A stretch of DNA of 64,000 nt from CAMCTV01 sp964420985. GTDB taxonomy: Bacteria > Bacteroidota > Bacteroidia > Flavobacteriales_D > Sanyastnellaceae. Positions 26,903-33,598 of this stretch are shown here, one piece after another; positions within the stretch are counted from its first letter, which is position 1, and every line of letters begins with the position of its first letter. Under the pieces are notes generated by a model. It saw only the letters and a list, made by a program, of their open reading frames with translations, was not told the DNA's origin and did no database searches. Position numbers and translations under genes: made by a program. The stretch is from the NCBI GenBank assembly GCA_964420985.1, contig CAYQUT010000001.1:1-64000 (forward strand), in the 5' to 3' direction.

Positions 26903-27408
26903 AATGGAACAATGAGTTGTTAAAATTCATTTTCGCTGTATTGTTTTTTTATCTCATGGGACTCGTGATTTACGAGTCTTTTTTGTTGCCACACACTTTG
27001 TTGGATGAATGGATTATACATGGTTTGGTGGTAGCATCTGAATGGATTATTCACCTTTTCGGATTTTCAACTGTAGCCCATCAAACCTCACTTTTTTACA
27101 CGATACAAATTCATGATAGCGTTGGTGTTTGGGTCTCCCCTAACTGTGATGGCTGGATGGTCATGTGGGTTTTTCTGAGTGTTTGGTTGTGTTTACCAGT
27201 GGATAAACGCTGGAAATACCCGTTAATTCCAGTCTTTTGTTTGGCCATTGAAGGAGTTAATGTGTTGCGCATTTCCAGTTTGGCAGTCATTACCAAGTAC
27301 TATCCGCAATCATTGGCCTTTAATCATGATTATACGTTTACCATTCTGGTTTATGGCTTTGTCATTTTCTTGTGGTGGTTGGGTATTAAAAAGTGGGGAG
27401 TGAAATGA
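26899..27408 (+). CDS. Exosortase/archaeosortase family transpeptidase
   Basis: Integral membrane protein of 169 residues expected to cut PID-CTERM-type signals and transfer the product. The three residues required in this family are visible in hydrophobic surroundings: Cys83 (SPNCDGW), Arg124 (NVLRISSLAVI) and His143 (FNHDYTF). The protein is short, as in Bacteroidota Xrt types, with membrane helices near residues 10-28, 85-100, 108-135 and 147-163. ATGA coupling to the substrate gene upstream and to the membrane protein downstream makes a three-gene unit. I cannot assign it with confidence to a named type (XrtF, XrtN or other). Confidence 0.82.
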   Translation: MKWNNELLKFIFAVLFFYLMGLVIYESFLLPHTLLDEWIIHGLVVASEWIIHLFGFSTVAHQTSLFYTIQIHDSVGVWVSPNCDGWMVMWVFLSVWLCLPVDKRWKYPLIPVFCLAIEGVNVLRISSLAVITKYYPQSLAFNHDYTFTILVYGFVIFLWWLGIKKWGVK

Positions 27409-27956
27409 GGCTTTGGCGGTTTCTGTTCATCTTGATGACATGCATTTTAATATGGATGAATGAGTGGAGTAAAATCAATTGCAATTACCAAATTTACTTG
27501 AGAATGGCTCATCAAAATTGGGATGAAATACCATTGAGCAATCGTATCGATTTAAAAAGGCAAGATGAAAAGAATGTTCCTTATTCATTTTTTCACACCC
27601 ACTCTGATTTTGAATGGATGTACCTGCCCCAATTGTCTTTTTGGACAAATATGAAATGGATCATTCCAGTTTTTTACACCCTGTGCTTTGCTTTATTGGA
27701 GTGGTTTATGTTGCCCTTGTGTTTTTTGTCTCTGGAGATAAAGAGACAGTGGATTGTTTATTATTATGTAGGGCTTTTGTCTTTGGTATTTTTATTGTTT
27801 TTTATTTCTCAAATTGTTCATGCTGATGCCATATTTGTGGTGGCTAGGAAGGTGTGGATGATTTTACAGTCGCCCTCTTTGTTTGTCCTTTTTTTTATTT
27901 ATAACGTATTCAAAAATGATCAAGATTCAGAAAGCGGTGGAGCAATTTCCCGATAA
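27405..27956 (+). CDS. Exosortase-associated membrane protein
   Basis: Hydrophobic protein of 183 residues with an N-terminal helix (MRLWRFLFILMTCILIWM), a ~70-residue extracytoplasmic loop, and helices near the middle and C-terminal end (IIPVFYTLCFALLEWFML, YYVGLLSLVFLLFFISQIV, SLFVLFFIYNVF). It has no recognised enzymatic motif. The ATG at 27405 overlaps the exosortase stop (ATGA), so the two are translationally coupled. Short membrane proteins commonly follow Bacteroidota exosortase genes (the XrtF-system-associated and XrtX-associated types), but I cannot match a specific family. It is probably a partner or scaffold of the exosortase. Confidence 0.6.
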   Translation: MRLWRFLFILMTCILIWMNEWSKINCNYQIYLRMAHQNWDEIPLSNRIDLKRQDEKNVPYSFFHTHSDFEWMYLPQLSFWTNMKWIIPVFYTLCFALLEWFMLPLCFLSLEIKRQWIVYYYVGLLSLVFLLFFISQIVHADAIFVVARKVWMILQSPSLFVLFFIYNVFKNDQDSESGGAISR

Positions 27957-28410
27957 TGCAAAGCTCTGGTTTTATTGGCTACCAAGACCATTATCATTGG
28001 ATGAATGGAATTACTTTCATCAATCAAAAGTTGACTTCCTTTCTCAATGGAATACGCATGGAAAATCCAATGCCGCAGATATTTGGGTGATAGAGAATAG
28101 GTGTATTTTGATTATTGCGGGGAATGAATTTGAAGGCGTTTCGGGATGCAGCATCGACAAAAGTGTAGCCTGGATCAAGCGCTTATCTGCACAGTGGGAA
28201 TTGGATTTACTCGATCGAAATTGGGTGATGTTCTTTTCAGATAACCAAGAATGGACCATGACCAAATTGAGTCAATTTTGGGCAATGCGCAAGGCCAATA
28301 TCGTTCATGATGAAACGCTACTCATTGACAGCACGGTGACTGAATTTCAGGACATTGAAAAGCTAATCAAACCATTTGCACAATCATGGCATGGCCAGAT
28401 GTGGAAGTAA
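27916..28410 (+). CDS. Conserved Bacteroidota protein often labelled "ABC transporter ATPase"
   Basis: A 164-residue cytoplasmic protein. The only good start is ATG 27916, which overlaps the previous gene by 41 bp. Motifs QFPDNAKLWFYWLPRPL near the N-terminus, FLSQWNTHG in the middle, and SGCSIDKSVAWIKRL are those of a conserved Bacteroidota family. That family is frequently annotated as an ABC ATPase, but no Walker A, signature or Walker B is present here, so the label is unsupported. Function unknown. Its stop abuts the stop of the convergent M28 peptidase gene (TAA|TTA), with no terminator between them. Confidence 0.7.
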   Translation: MIKIQKAVEQFPDNAKLWFYWLPRPLSLDEWNYFHQSKVDFLSQWNTHGKSNAADIWVIENRCILIIAGNEFEGVSGCSIDKSVAWIKRLSAQWELDLLDRNWVMFFSDNQEWTMTKLSQFWAMRKANIVHDETLLIDSTVTEFQDIEKLIKPFAQSWHGQMWK

Positions 28411-29769
28411 TTAGGGTAGTGGAGAAAAGTGCTGGTCGATGAGGTAAACCAAACCGGCCATGGACGCCGCTCCCAATTGCAATTCTCTTTTATTTACGTT
28501 CTCAAATATGTCATTGGCAGTGTGGTGATAATCAAAATATCTTTGATTGTCTACATTCAATGCAAATAATGCTACTTCGTCGTTTTTGAGGGGCCCAATA
28601 TCAACGCCGCTCCAACCTCTTTTGAAAGAATGCAGATTGTAGGGCTCAAAAAGTGGAAGCCATGTCATCCACTGTTGATAGCGAGAGTCGGGGGATTGTG
28701 TGCTAAACCCTCTTGGAGAAAATCCACCTCCATCGCTTTCTATGGCCGCCAAATGACGGTCTCCATTTTCTACACTTTTTTTTGCGTAAGTAATGCCACC
28801 ATCATTTCCAAATTCTTCGTTGATAAATAATACAACCCGGATGGTTCTTCTGGGTTGATATCCCAAAGCGCGCAATGTCCGGAGTACTTCCATGCTTTGC
28901 ACACATCCTGTTCCGTCGTCATGCGCGCCCTCGCCAATATCCCATGAGTCCAAATGTCCGCCAATGGTGATGATTTCATTGGGATATAGGTTTCCTTTTA
29001 TTTCTCCAATAACATTTGCCTGCTGGATTCTCCCTCCATTGCTGCATTCCAAGTGGTATTCAAAAATTAATTCAGGATTAATCTTTAACTCATCACTCAA
29101 CCATTTGCTGTGAAAGGCACTTAATGCTGCAGCAGGAATTTGGGTTGCTTCCATGGCTCCGGTATGCGGAAATTGATCATCAGCTAAAGTGAGTGATCTT
29201 GTAAGACAACCAATGGCTCCTTTGCTTTCGGCAAGTTTAGGACCTCTCCAACGGGTCTCCCCTCCATTGCCATAAGCAGCTCCGGTATTGATCAGCGCAG
29301 CATCAAGAGGTTTGTTGATAAAAACAATTTTGCCTTTGACAAGCGCACTATCCATTTTTTCAAGTTCCTGTACACTGCTCACCATTAAGATTTTTCCTTT
29401 CAGTGTACTCGCAACAGAACCGCCCAATGCGGCAATGGGAATTGTTGTTTGACTTCCATTTTTTTCATGTATAAGGCCGTACTCCGTCTTTCCTCTAGAC
29501 CATTTGGGAACTTCTACAGGCATGAGGTAACTGGTATCAGCACCCAAAGATTTAAGCCTTTGTTTTCCCCAATCAATGGCGCTTTGGGCAGAAGAAGATC
29601 CTGCAACACGGTGTCCAATTTTTTTACACAAATAATTCAACTCATCATAACAGGTGCTGTGCAACAGAACTTCCTCATAGATTTTAGCTAAGGCAATGGT
29701 GTCATTTTTAAATTGACCGAAAGTTGAAAGAGTCAATGCACAAAAAAGAAGCAGAATTATTTTTCTCAT
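28411..29769 (-). CDS. Secreted M28 family zinc peptidase (carboxypeptidase Q-like)
   Basis: Exported metallopeptidase of 452 residues that likely removes amino acids from peptides. Signal peptide MRKIILLLFCALTLSTFGQ. A protease-associated (PA) region lies around residues 130-240. The co-catalytic zinc ligands are in the family motifs GGHLDSWD, AHDDGTG, NEEFGNDGG and the late YHHTAND; ESDGGG is also present. The length matches M28 carboxypeptidase Q/PGCP-type enzymes of Bacteroidota. Its start codon overlaps the stop of the SDR gene upstream (ATGA), so the two form an operon. Substrate is not predictable from sequence. Confidence 0.9.
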   Translation of the reverse strand: MRKIILLLFCALTLSTFGQFKNDTIALAKIYEEVLLHSTCYDELNYLCKKIGHRVAGSSSAQSAIDWGKQRLKSLGADTSYLMPVEVPKWSRGKTEYGLIHEKNGSQTTIPIAALGGSVASTLKGKILMVSSVQELEKMDSALVKGKIVFINKPLDAALINTGAAYGNGGETRWRGPKLAESKGAIGCLTRSLTLADDQFPHTGAMEATQIPAAALSAFHSKWLSDELKINPELIFEYHLECSNGGRIQQANVIGEIKGNLYPNEIITIGGHLDSWDIGEGAHDDGTGCVQSMEVLRTLRALGYQPRRTIRVVLFINEEFGNDGGITYAKKSVENGDRHLAAIESDGGGFSPRGFSTQSPDSRYQQWMTWLPLFEPYNLHSFKRGWSGVDIGPLKNDEVALFALNVDNQRYFDYHHTANDIFENVNKRELQLGAASMAGLVYLIDQHFSPLP

Positions 29770-30527
29770 ATCATAAAAGATCCATTGTTGATGTCCAATG
29801 CTTGTCCTGTGATAGAAGTTTGTTTTTCGGAGAAAAGAAAGTCAACAAAGTTCGCAATCTCGTCTGGTTGGCTAAATCTTCCCAACGGCACGATACTTTG
29901 TTGAATGGCCATCTCTTCAGATAGGGGGCGGCCATTGGCTTCAGCTAGTTTCTCTACTCCAGCCACAGCCATGTCTGTTTCAACCCAGCCAGGGGTTAAT
30001 GCATTGACCAATATTTTATCCTGTCCAAGCTCAACGGCCAATGAGCGCATTAATCCCAATAGACCTGTTTTTGCAGTGCAATATCCAGTATAACGGGGTA
30101 CTCCAAAACGTGCCAAACAAGAAGAGGTAATCAAAATGTGCTTGAATGCCGTTGCTGATTTTTTGAGTAAAGGAAGGCAATACTGAACGGAATAATAAGT
30201 CCCATCCAAATTGGTGCTGATGATCTCTTTCCACCTGTCATTGGGGCCAAATTGATTCTCACCACCGATACCTGCATTGGCAAATACGGCATATAAACTG
30301 CTTAGTCTTAACGATTGGAATTTATTTTGCCATGCATGTGTATCCCTAATATCCATTGAAACTACAATATGATCGTTGTGTTTTTCCATTAAGGAAAGAG
30401 TCTCCTTCAACTTGGCCTCATCTCTACCCATCAGAACAATGCGATATGTTGGATGTTGGGACAAGACGATGGCTGTGGCCCTACCCATTCCTGAGCCGGC
30501 TCCTGTGATGACGATGTTTTTTATCAT
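29766..30527 (-). CDS. Short-chain dehydrogenase/reductase
   Basis: NAD(P)-dependent oxidoreductase of 253 residues. The start at 30527 (MIKNIVITGAGSGMGRA) places the cofactor motif GAGSGMG in the standard N-terminal position; the open frame runs 39 residues further upstream without SDR features. Other motifs: FANAGIGG (NAG), catalytic Ser in ITSSC, YTGYCTAKTG (Tyr-x3-Lys) and VNALTPGWVETDMA. The substrate is unknown. It is translationally coupled to the M28 peptidase gene downstream, an unusual pairing that does not explain either function. It is divergent from the nitroreductase gene across a 64-bp region. Confidence 0.9.
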   Translation of the reverse strand: MIKNIVITGAGSGMGRATAIVLSQHPTYRIVLMGRDEAKLKETLSLMEKHNDHIVVSMDIRDTHAWQNKFQSLRLSSLYAVFANAGIGGENQFGPNDRWKEIISTNLDGTYYSVQYCLPLLKKSATAFKHILITSSCLARFGVPRYTGYCTAKTGLLGLMRSLAVELGQDKILVNALTPGWVETDMAVAGVEKLAEANGRPLSEEMAIQQSIVPLGRFSQPDEIANFVDFLFSEKQTSITGQALDINNGSFMI

Positions 30528-30545
30528 GGTGTTTTTTACAAGTAA

Positions 30546-30553
30546 CAAATGTA
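30546..30553 (-). promoter_or_regulatory. -7 box for the SDR-M28 operon
   Basis: The minus strand reads TACATTTG, a full TAnnTTTG match, 18 bp before the SDR start at 30527. It supports the shorter start. No -33 TTTG at the usual spacing. Confidence 0.45.
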
Positions 30554-30573
30554 ATTGTTTCCTGTTTTGCACG

Positions 30574-30581
30574 TAGTTTTG
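30574..30581 (+). promoter_or_regulatory. -7 box for the nitroreductase gene
   Basis: TAGTTTTG matches TAnnTTTG and ends 10 bp before the ATG at 30592, implying a very short leader. It faces away from the SDR promoter. Confidence 0.45.
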
Positions 30582-30591
30582 AAATTGAATT

Positions 30592-31191
30592 ATGAAGTAC
30601 AATTTAAGTGAGATAACAGAGCTCATCCGCAATAGACGGTCCATAGCTCCGGAAAATTTTGGTTCAAGAAAAGTTCACAAAGAGCAAGTGGAATTGATGC
30701 TCAGTAACGCCTGTTGGGCGCCCAATCATGGTCTCACTCAACCCTGGAGATTTGTTGTCATGAATGATCAAGCCAAAATGGATTTGTCTGAGTTGGCTTT
30801 TTTCTGCGCTACCAATGGTAAGGATCCCAATGATATTAACCTCAATAAGGTGAGTCGAATGAAAGAGAGAATATCAGCATCCTCTGTGGTCATTGCCGTT
30901 AATATGCACAGGGATCCAGCACAGAAAGTTCCAGAATGGGAAGAAGTAGCCGCCATTGGGGCAGCAGTGCAGAATTTACACTTAACCGCAACGGCTTATG
31001 GTTTGGCTGGTTTTTGGGCAACACCTGCTGTGATAAAGCATCCCACGATGCGTGAGTTTCTTGGATTGGAAGAAGGGGTTCAATGCTTGGGGTTCTTTTA
31101 TTTGGGATATCCCAAGGAAGATATTGAGTACAAGTCCCACAGAAAACCATTGGAGTACGTTACTACTTGGCGCATGTCAGATGAAGCTTAA
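30592..31191 (+). CDS. Nitroreductase family FMN oxidoreductase
   Basis: FMN-dependent NAD(P)H oxidoreductase of 199 residues. The family start IRNRRSIAPENF supplies the phosphate-binding Arg pair, and APNHGLTQPWRFVVM is the YdjA-like substrate/FMN loop. VAAIGAAVQNLHLTATAYGLAGFW and FFYLGYP are the conserved core and closing strand. The length fits the small single-domain nitroreductases. The physiological substrate is unknown. Its stop codon lies within the start region of the barrel-protein gene downstream (11-bp overlap), so the two are co-transcribed. Confidence 0.92.
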   Translation: MKYNLSEITELIRNRRSIAPENFGSRKVHKEQVELMLSNACWAPNHGLTQPWRFVVMNDQAKMDLSELAFFCATNGKDPNDINLNKVSRMKERISASSVVIAVNMHRDPAQKVPEWEEVAAIGAAVQNLHLTATAYGLAGFWATPAVIKHPTMREFLGLEEGVQCLGFFYLGYPKEDIEYKSHRKPLEYVTTWRMSDEA

Positions 31192-31927
31192 GTTTCTTTT
31201 TTTCATATCGTTTTTTTTCTATTCATGGTTCTCTTCTGCCCAGAAGGGTCAAACTACGTTGGGACTGCAATTGAAGCCGATGTTTGCCAGTAAATTTTTT
31301 GAGAGCGGTCCCCAAAGGTTTTTAAGTGATTCCTTGGATGCAACATTGTCTCAAAAATTGGGGTGGAATACTGGGGTGGTTATTCGTAAAGGCATTAATG
31401 ACATGTGGAGCATTGAATCTGGTATTTCCATGGTGCAGAGAAATTTTCAACTTTCTTTTTCCAGTGAACGATACCAAACAAAAGATGTATTAAAGTACAA
31501 AATGGTGGGGTATGAAATTCCAGTTCAAGCGTTGATTTACGTCCAATTAAGTCCCAATTGGTTTATTAACGGGAGCGGAGGAGTGGCTTTGGATTTTTAT
31601 CCAAGTAATTTATACAAAACAGGATCAGCTTTTCAAGATAGTATTTATATTGACTTTTATGCCAAAACATTCCGAACGCGTTGGGCTATGTTAGCGGCAA
31701 CAGCCAATTTGGGTTTTGAATATCGCACAAAAGAAAATGGCTATTTTTATATTGGAGCTTCTTATCATCGACCTATGGGAGATATCGCGCTGACGCAATT
31801 GCGTGTGGAATCCAAGGGCGCTGGAAATGACTTGTGGATGCCCATTGGAGGTACCTACCTAACATTGGACCTCCGTTATTTTTTGAAACCGGACAAAGAA
31901 GCGGTGAAACAAAAAAAGAGGCCGTAG
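31181..31927 (+). CDS. Outer-membrane beta-barrel protein
   Basis: Predicted porin-like barrel of 248 residues. The open frame extends 43 codons upstream into the nitroreductase gene, but ATG 31181 gives a clear signal peptide (MKLKFLFFISFFFYSWFSSAQ). Alternating hydrophobic strands with aromatic girdles follow (GLQLKPMFASKFF, MWSIESGISMVQRNF, NLGFEYRTKENGYFYIGASYHRP), ending in a Phe-containing strand near the C-terminus (LDLRYFLKP) and a basic tail. It resembles Bacteroidota PorT/OMP_b-brl-type small barrels. No specific function can be assigned. Confidence 0.75.
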   Translation: MKLKFLFFISFFFYSWFSSAQKGQTTLGLQLKPMFASKFFESGPQRFLSDSLDATLSQKLGWNTGVVIRKGINDMWSIESGISMVQRNFQLSFSSERYQTKDVLKYKMVGYEIPVQALIYVQLSPNWFINGSGGVALDFYPSNLYKTGSAFQDSIYIDFYAKTFRTRWAMLAATANLGFEYRTKENGYFYIGASYHRPMGDIALTQLRVESKGAGNDLWMPIGGTYLTLDLRYFLKPDKEAVKQKKRP

Positions 31928-31940
31928 CCTCTTTTTTTTC
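31911..31940. terminator. Bidirectional terminator between the barrel protein and yceI genes
   Basis: A symmetric hairpin A7GAGGC - CGTA - GCCTCT7 lies between convergent genes and has a U-tract in both directions. It overlaps the last codons of the plus-strand barrel gene. Confidence 0.88.
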
Positions 31941-31953
31941 TTATTGAATGGAC

Positions 31954-32535
31954 TTAAATTTTTGATGAAATATTTAATTTCAATTTGATTTCATTCTTAG
32001 CTGCATAATTACCAACACTTGGGTATTTTACATCAAACAATGAACGATCAAAAACGATATCACCAGCTACTTTCATGTCTCCATCACGACCTTCAATTTT
32101 AACTGGGAATTCTAATTCTTTGCTGATTCCTTTAATGGTCATTTTTCCTTTAACCACGTGTGTGTTTCCTTTTCCGTCAGCCTTAGCAGCGCAATGGGTG
32201 ATTTCATACACAGCGTCTGGGTATTTTTCAGTGTGGAAGAAATCTTCAGCTTTCAAATGATTGATCAATTTTGAATTGGTACCTGGATCTGTGAGGTCCG
32301 TGCAAGTAATGTCATTCATGTTAATCTTGATCTTGCCAGATGCAATGTTGCCTCTTGTTACAACAACATTTCCACTTGAAACTTTCACAAAACCGTCGTG
32401 TCCACCACCAACAAGGTTTTCACCTCTCCAGTCAACTTTTGATGTTTTGTAGTCAACGATATACTTACCGTCTTTTAGCTGAGCAAATGCAGCTGTAGTG
32501 AATGCCACTAGGGCAATGGTCATGATTTTTTTCAT
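31954..32535 (-). CDS. YceI family periplasmic protein
   Basis: Secreted lipocalin-like protein of 193 residues with signal peptide MKKIMTIALVAFTTAAFAQ. The YceI pattern is complete: YIVDYKTSKVDWRGENLVGGGHDGFV, SGKIKINMNDI, HLKAEDFFHTEKYP (cut form of the conserved LKxxDFFxxxxYP), VKGKMTIKGISKELEFPV, and FDRSLFDVKYPS. YceI proteins bind long isoprenoid or similar amphipathic molecules in the periplasm. The gene is translationally coupled (ATGA) to the MarR regulator upstream, so its expression is probably set by that regulator. Confidence 0.94.
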   Translation of the reverse strand: MKKIMTIALVAFTTAAFAQLKDGKYIVDYKTSKVDWRGENLVGGGHDGFVKVSSGNVVVTRGNIASGKIKINMNDITCTDLTDPGTNSKLINHLKAEDFFHTEKYPDAVYEITHCAAKADGKGNTHVVKGKMTIKGISKELEFPVKIEGRDGDMKVAGDIVFDRSLFDVKYPSVGNYAAKNEIKLKLNISSKI

Positions 32536-33002
32536 ATTGTTTGATTTAAATTTTGGTTTCTTAATTCATCTAAAAATTGATTCATCTCCTTGGTATCCTT
32601 AACAGATAAGAATTGAAATTGTTCCGTAATGTTATCAATGGGATGCTCCAATTGATCCAATACTCGAAGACCTTCTTTGGTAATACAGATTTCACTTTGG
32701 CGCCTGTCATTGGGACAGATTTTTCGCGAAACCCATTTTTTAATGACCAATTTGTCGATAAGCCTTGATGTGTTGCTCGACCGGTCAATCATTCTGCTGG
32801 TGATCTCACCAAGATTAACCAACTCCCCTTTGGAACCTCTGAGTATGCGAAGGATATTGTATTGGGGAGGTGTAAGATCAAATGGGCGCAAGGTATTCTG
32901 TTGCATCCTTTGAAGCCAAGAAGCAGTAAAAAGTAGATTGATCATCAATTTGTGATGTTCACTTTTAAATTTCTCTTGTTTTATTTCTTCTTCTAATCTC
33001 AC
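32532..33002 (-). CDS. MarR family transcriptional regulator
   Basis: Winged-helix dimeric repressor of 156 residues. The DNA-binding core reads LTPPQYNILRILRG, LVNLGEITSRMIDRSSNTSR (recognition helix), LIDKLVIKKWVSRKICPNDRRQSEICITKEG (wing with the conserved D-R-R). It forms an ATGA-coupled operon with yceI, a common Bacteroidota pair. Two TGTAGATACA sites sit immediately upstream in its promoter, so autorepression is likely. The inducing ligand is unknown. Confidence 0.92.
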   Translation of the reverse strand: MRLEEEIKQEKFKSEHHKLMINLLFTASWLQRMQQNTLRPFDLTPPQYNILRILRGSKGELVNLGEITSRMIDRSSNTSRLIDKLVIKKWVSRKICPNDRRQSEICITKEGLRVLDQLEHPIDNITEQFQFLSVKDTKEMNQFLDELRNQNLNQTI

Positions 33003-33006
33003 GATG

Positions 33007-33014
33007 CAAATATA
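33007..33014 (-). promoter_or_regulatory. -7 box of the marR-yceI operon
   Basis: The minus strand reads TATATTTG, a full TAnnTTTG match, four bases from the MarR start codon. This suggests a leaderless or very short-leader transcript. A TTTG lies 23 bp further upstream, with both MarR-type sites in the spacer. Confidence 0.45.
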
Positions 33015-33040
33015 TGTAGATACAATTAATGTAGATACAA
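33014..33040. promoter_or_regulatory. Tandem MarR-type operator (two TGTAGATACA sites)
   Basis: An exact 12-bp repeat ATGTAGATACAA occurs at 33014-33025 and 33029-33040, 15 bp apart. Each contains TGTA-N2-TACA, an inverted repeat as expected for a dimeric winged-helix repressor. The sites occupy the spacer of the marR promoter and lie upstream of the divergent gene at 33074. Binding by the adjacent MarR protein is inference. Confidence 0.6.
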
Positions 33041-33061
33041 ATAAATGTGAAAAAGTTTCCT

Positions 33062-33069
33062 TATCTTTG
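33062..33069 (+). promoter_or_regulatory. -7 box for the secreted protein gene at 33074
   Basis: TATCTTTG matches TAnnTTTG and ends four bases before the ATG at 33074. The promoter is divergent from marR and shares the operator region. Confidence 0.4.
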
Positions 33070-33073
33070 ATGT

Positions 33074-33592
33074 ATGCTTAGAAAACTTCTGGTTGTTTTT
33101 TGTCTTTTTTTATGGGTGAATCCTTTTCAAGCACAAAAGGATGTCAAAAAGTTTATTGCGCTATCGGGAAAGATTACATCAGCGGTTTGGCCAGATACTT
33201 TGGGAAAGGGTTTGAATAAAGCTGTTCTTGAAGTTTTTGCGGAAGGGAAAAAGATTGCCTCTGACACGGCCAGTTCCAGTGGTGTTTATAAAATCAAGAA
33301 AATCCCCTACGCCCCAAGTATCCAGTTTGTTTTCAAGGAGGGGAATCATCTTCCCAAAATGATTGACGTTGATTTTACCGAATTTGGTAACGACAACGGT
33401 GCCAGCTTGATTCTAGAAATGGATGCCTTTCTGTATCGAAACAATGATTATTTAGGAGTGAATTTTTTGAAGACAAAACCTTTTGGTAAGGGTATTTACA
33501 GTATGAAACAGAAGGGTGTTCTTTGGGATGATCGTTATTATTATGAGATGAAAGCCCGTTTAGACGCTGTGCTAAAGGCCTATAGTGAGTAA
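33074..33592 (+). CDS. Secreted protein of unknown function with a carboxypeptidase-regulatory-like fold
   Basis: A 172-residue exported protein with signal peptide MLRKLLVVFCLFLWVNPFQAQ. The sequence after it (FIALSGKITSA ... LNKAVLEVFAEGKKIASDTASSSGVYKIKKIPY) has the layout of a CarboxypepD_reg/Kre9-like transthyretin fold, a beta-strand unit with a GVY-IKKIP turn. The rest is not recognised. It starts divergently from marR and ends seven bases before the ABC exporter gene, so the two may be co-transcribed. Similar small proteins in Bacteroidota are attached to the cell envelope; no specific role can be given. Confidence 0.65.
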   Translation: MLRKLLVVFCLFLWVNPFQAQKDVKKFIALSGKITSAVWPDTLGKGLNKAVLEVFAEGKKIASDTASSSGVYKIKKIPYAPSIQFVFKEGNHLPKMIDVDFTEFGNDNGASLILEMDAFLYRNNDYLGVNFLKTKPFGKGIYSMKQKGVLWDDRYYYEMKARLDAVLKAYSE

Positions 33593-33598
33593 GCATTT

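Noticed and set aside
24157..28410. Capsule biosynthesis cluster
   Set aside because: Only the copolymerase/kinase is present; no flippase, polymerase, export porin or glycosyltransferase accompanies it, and the neighbouring genes have other roles.
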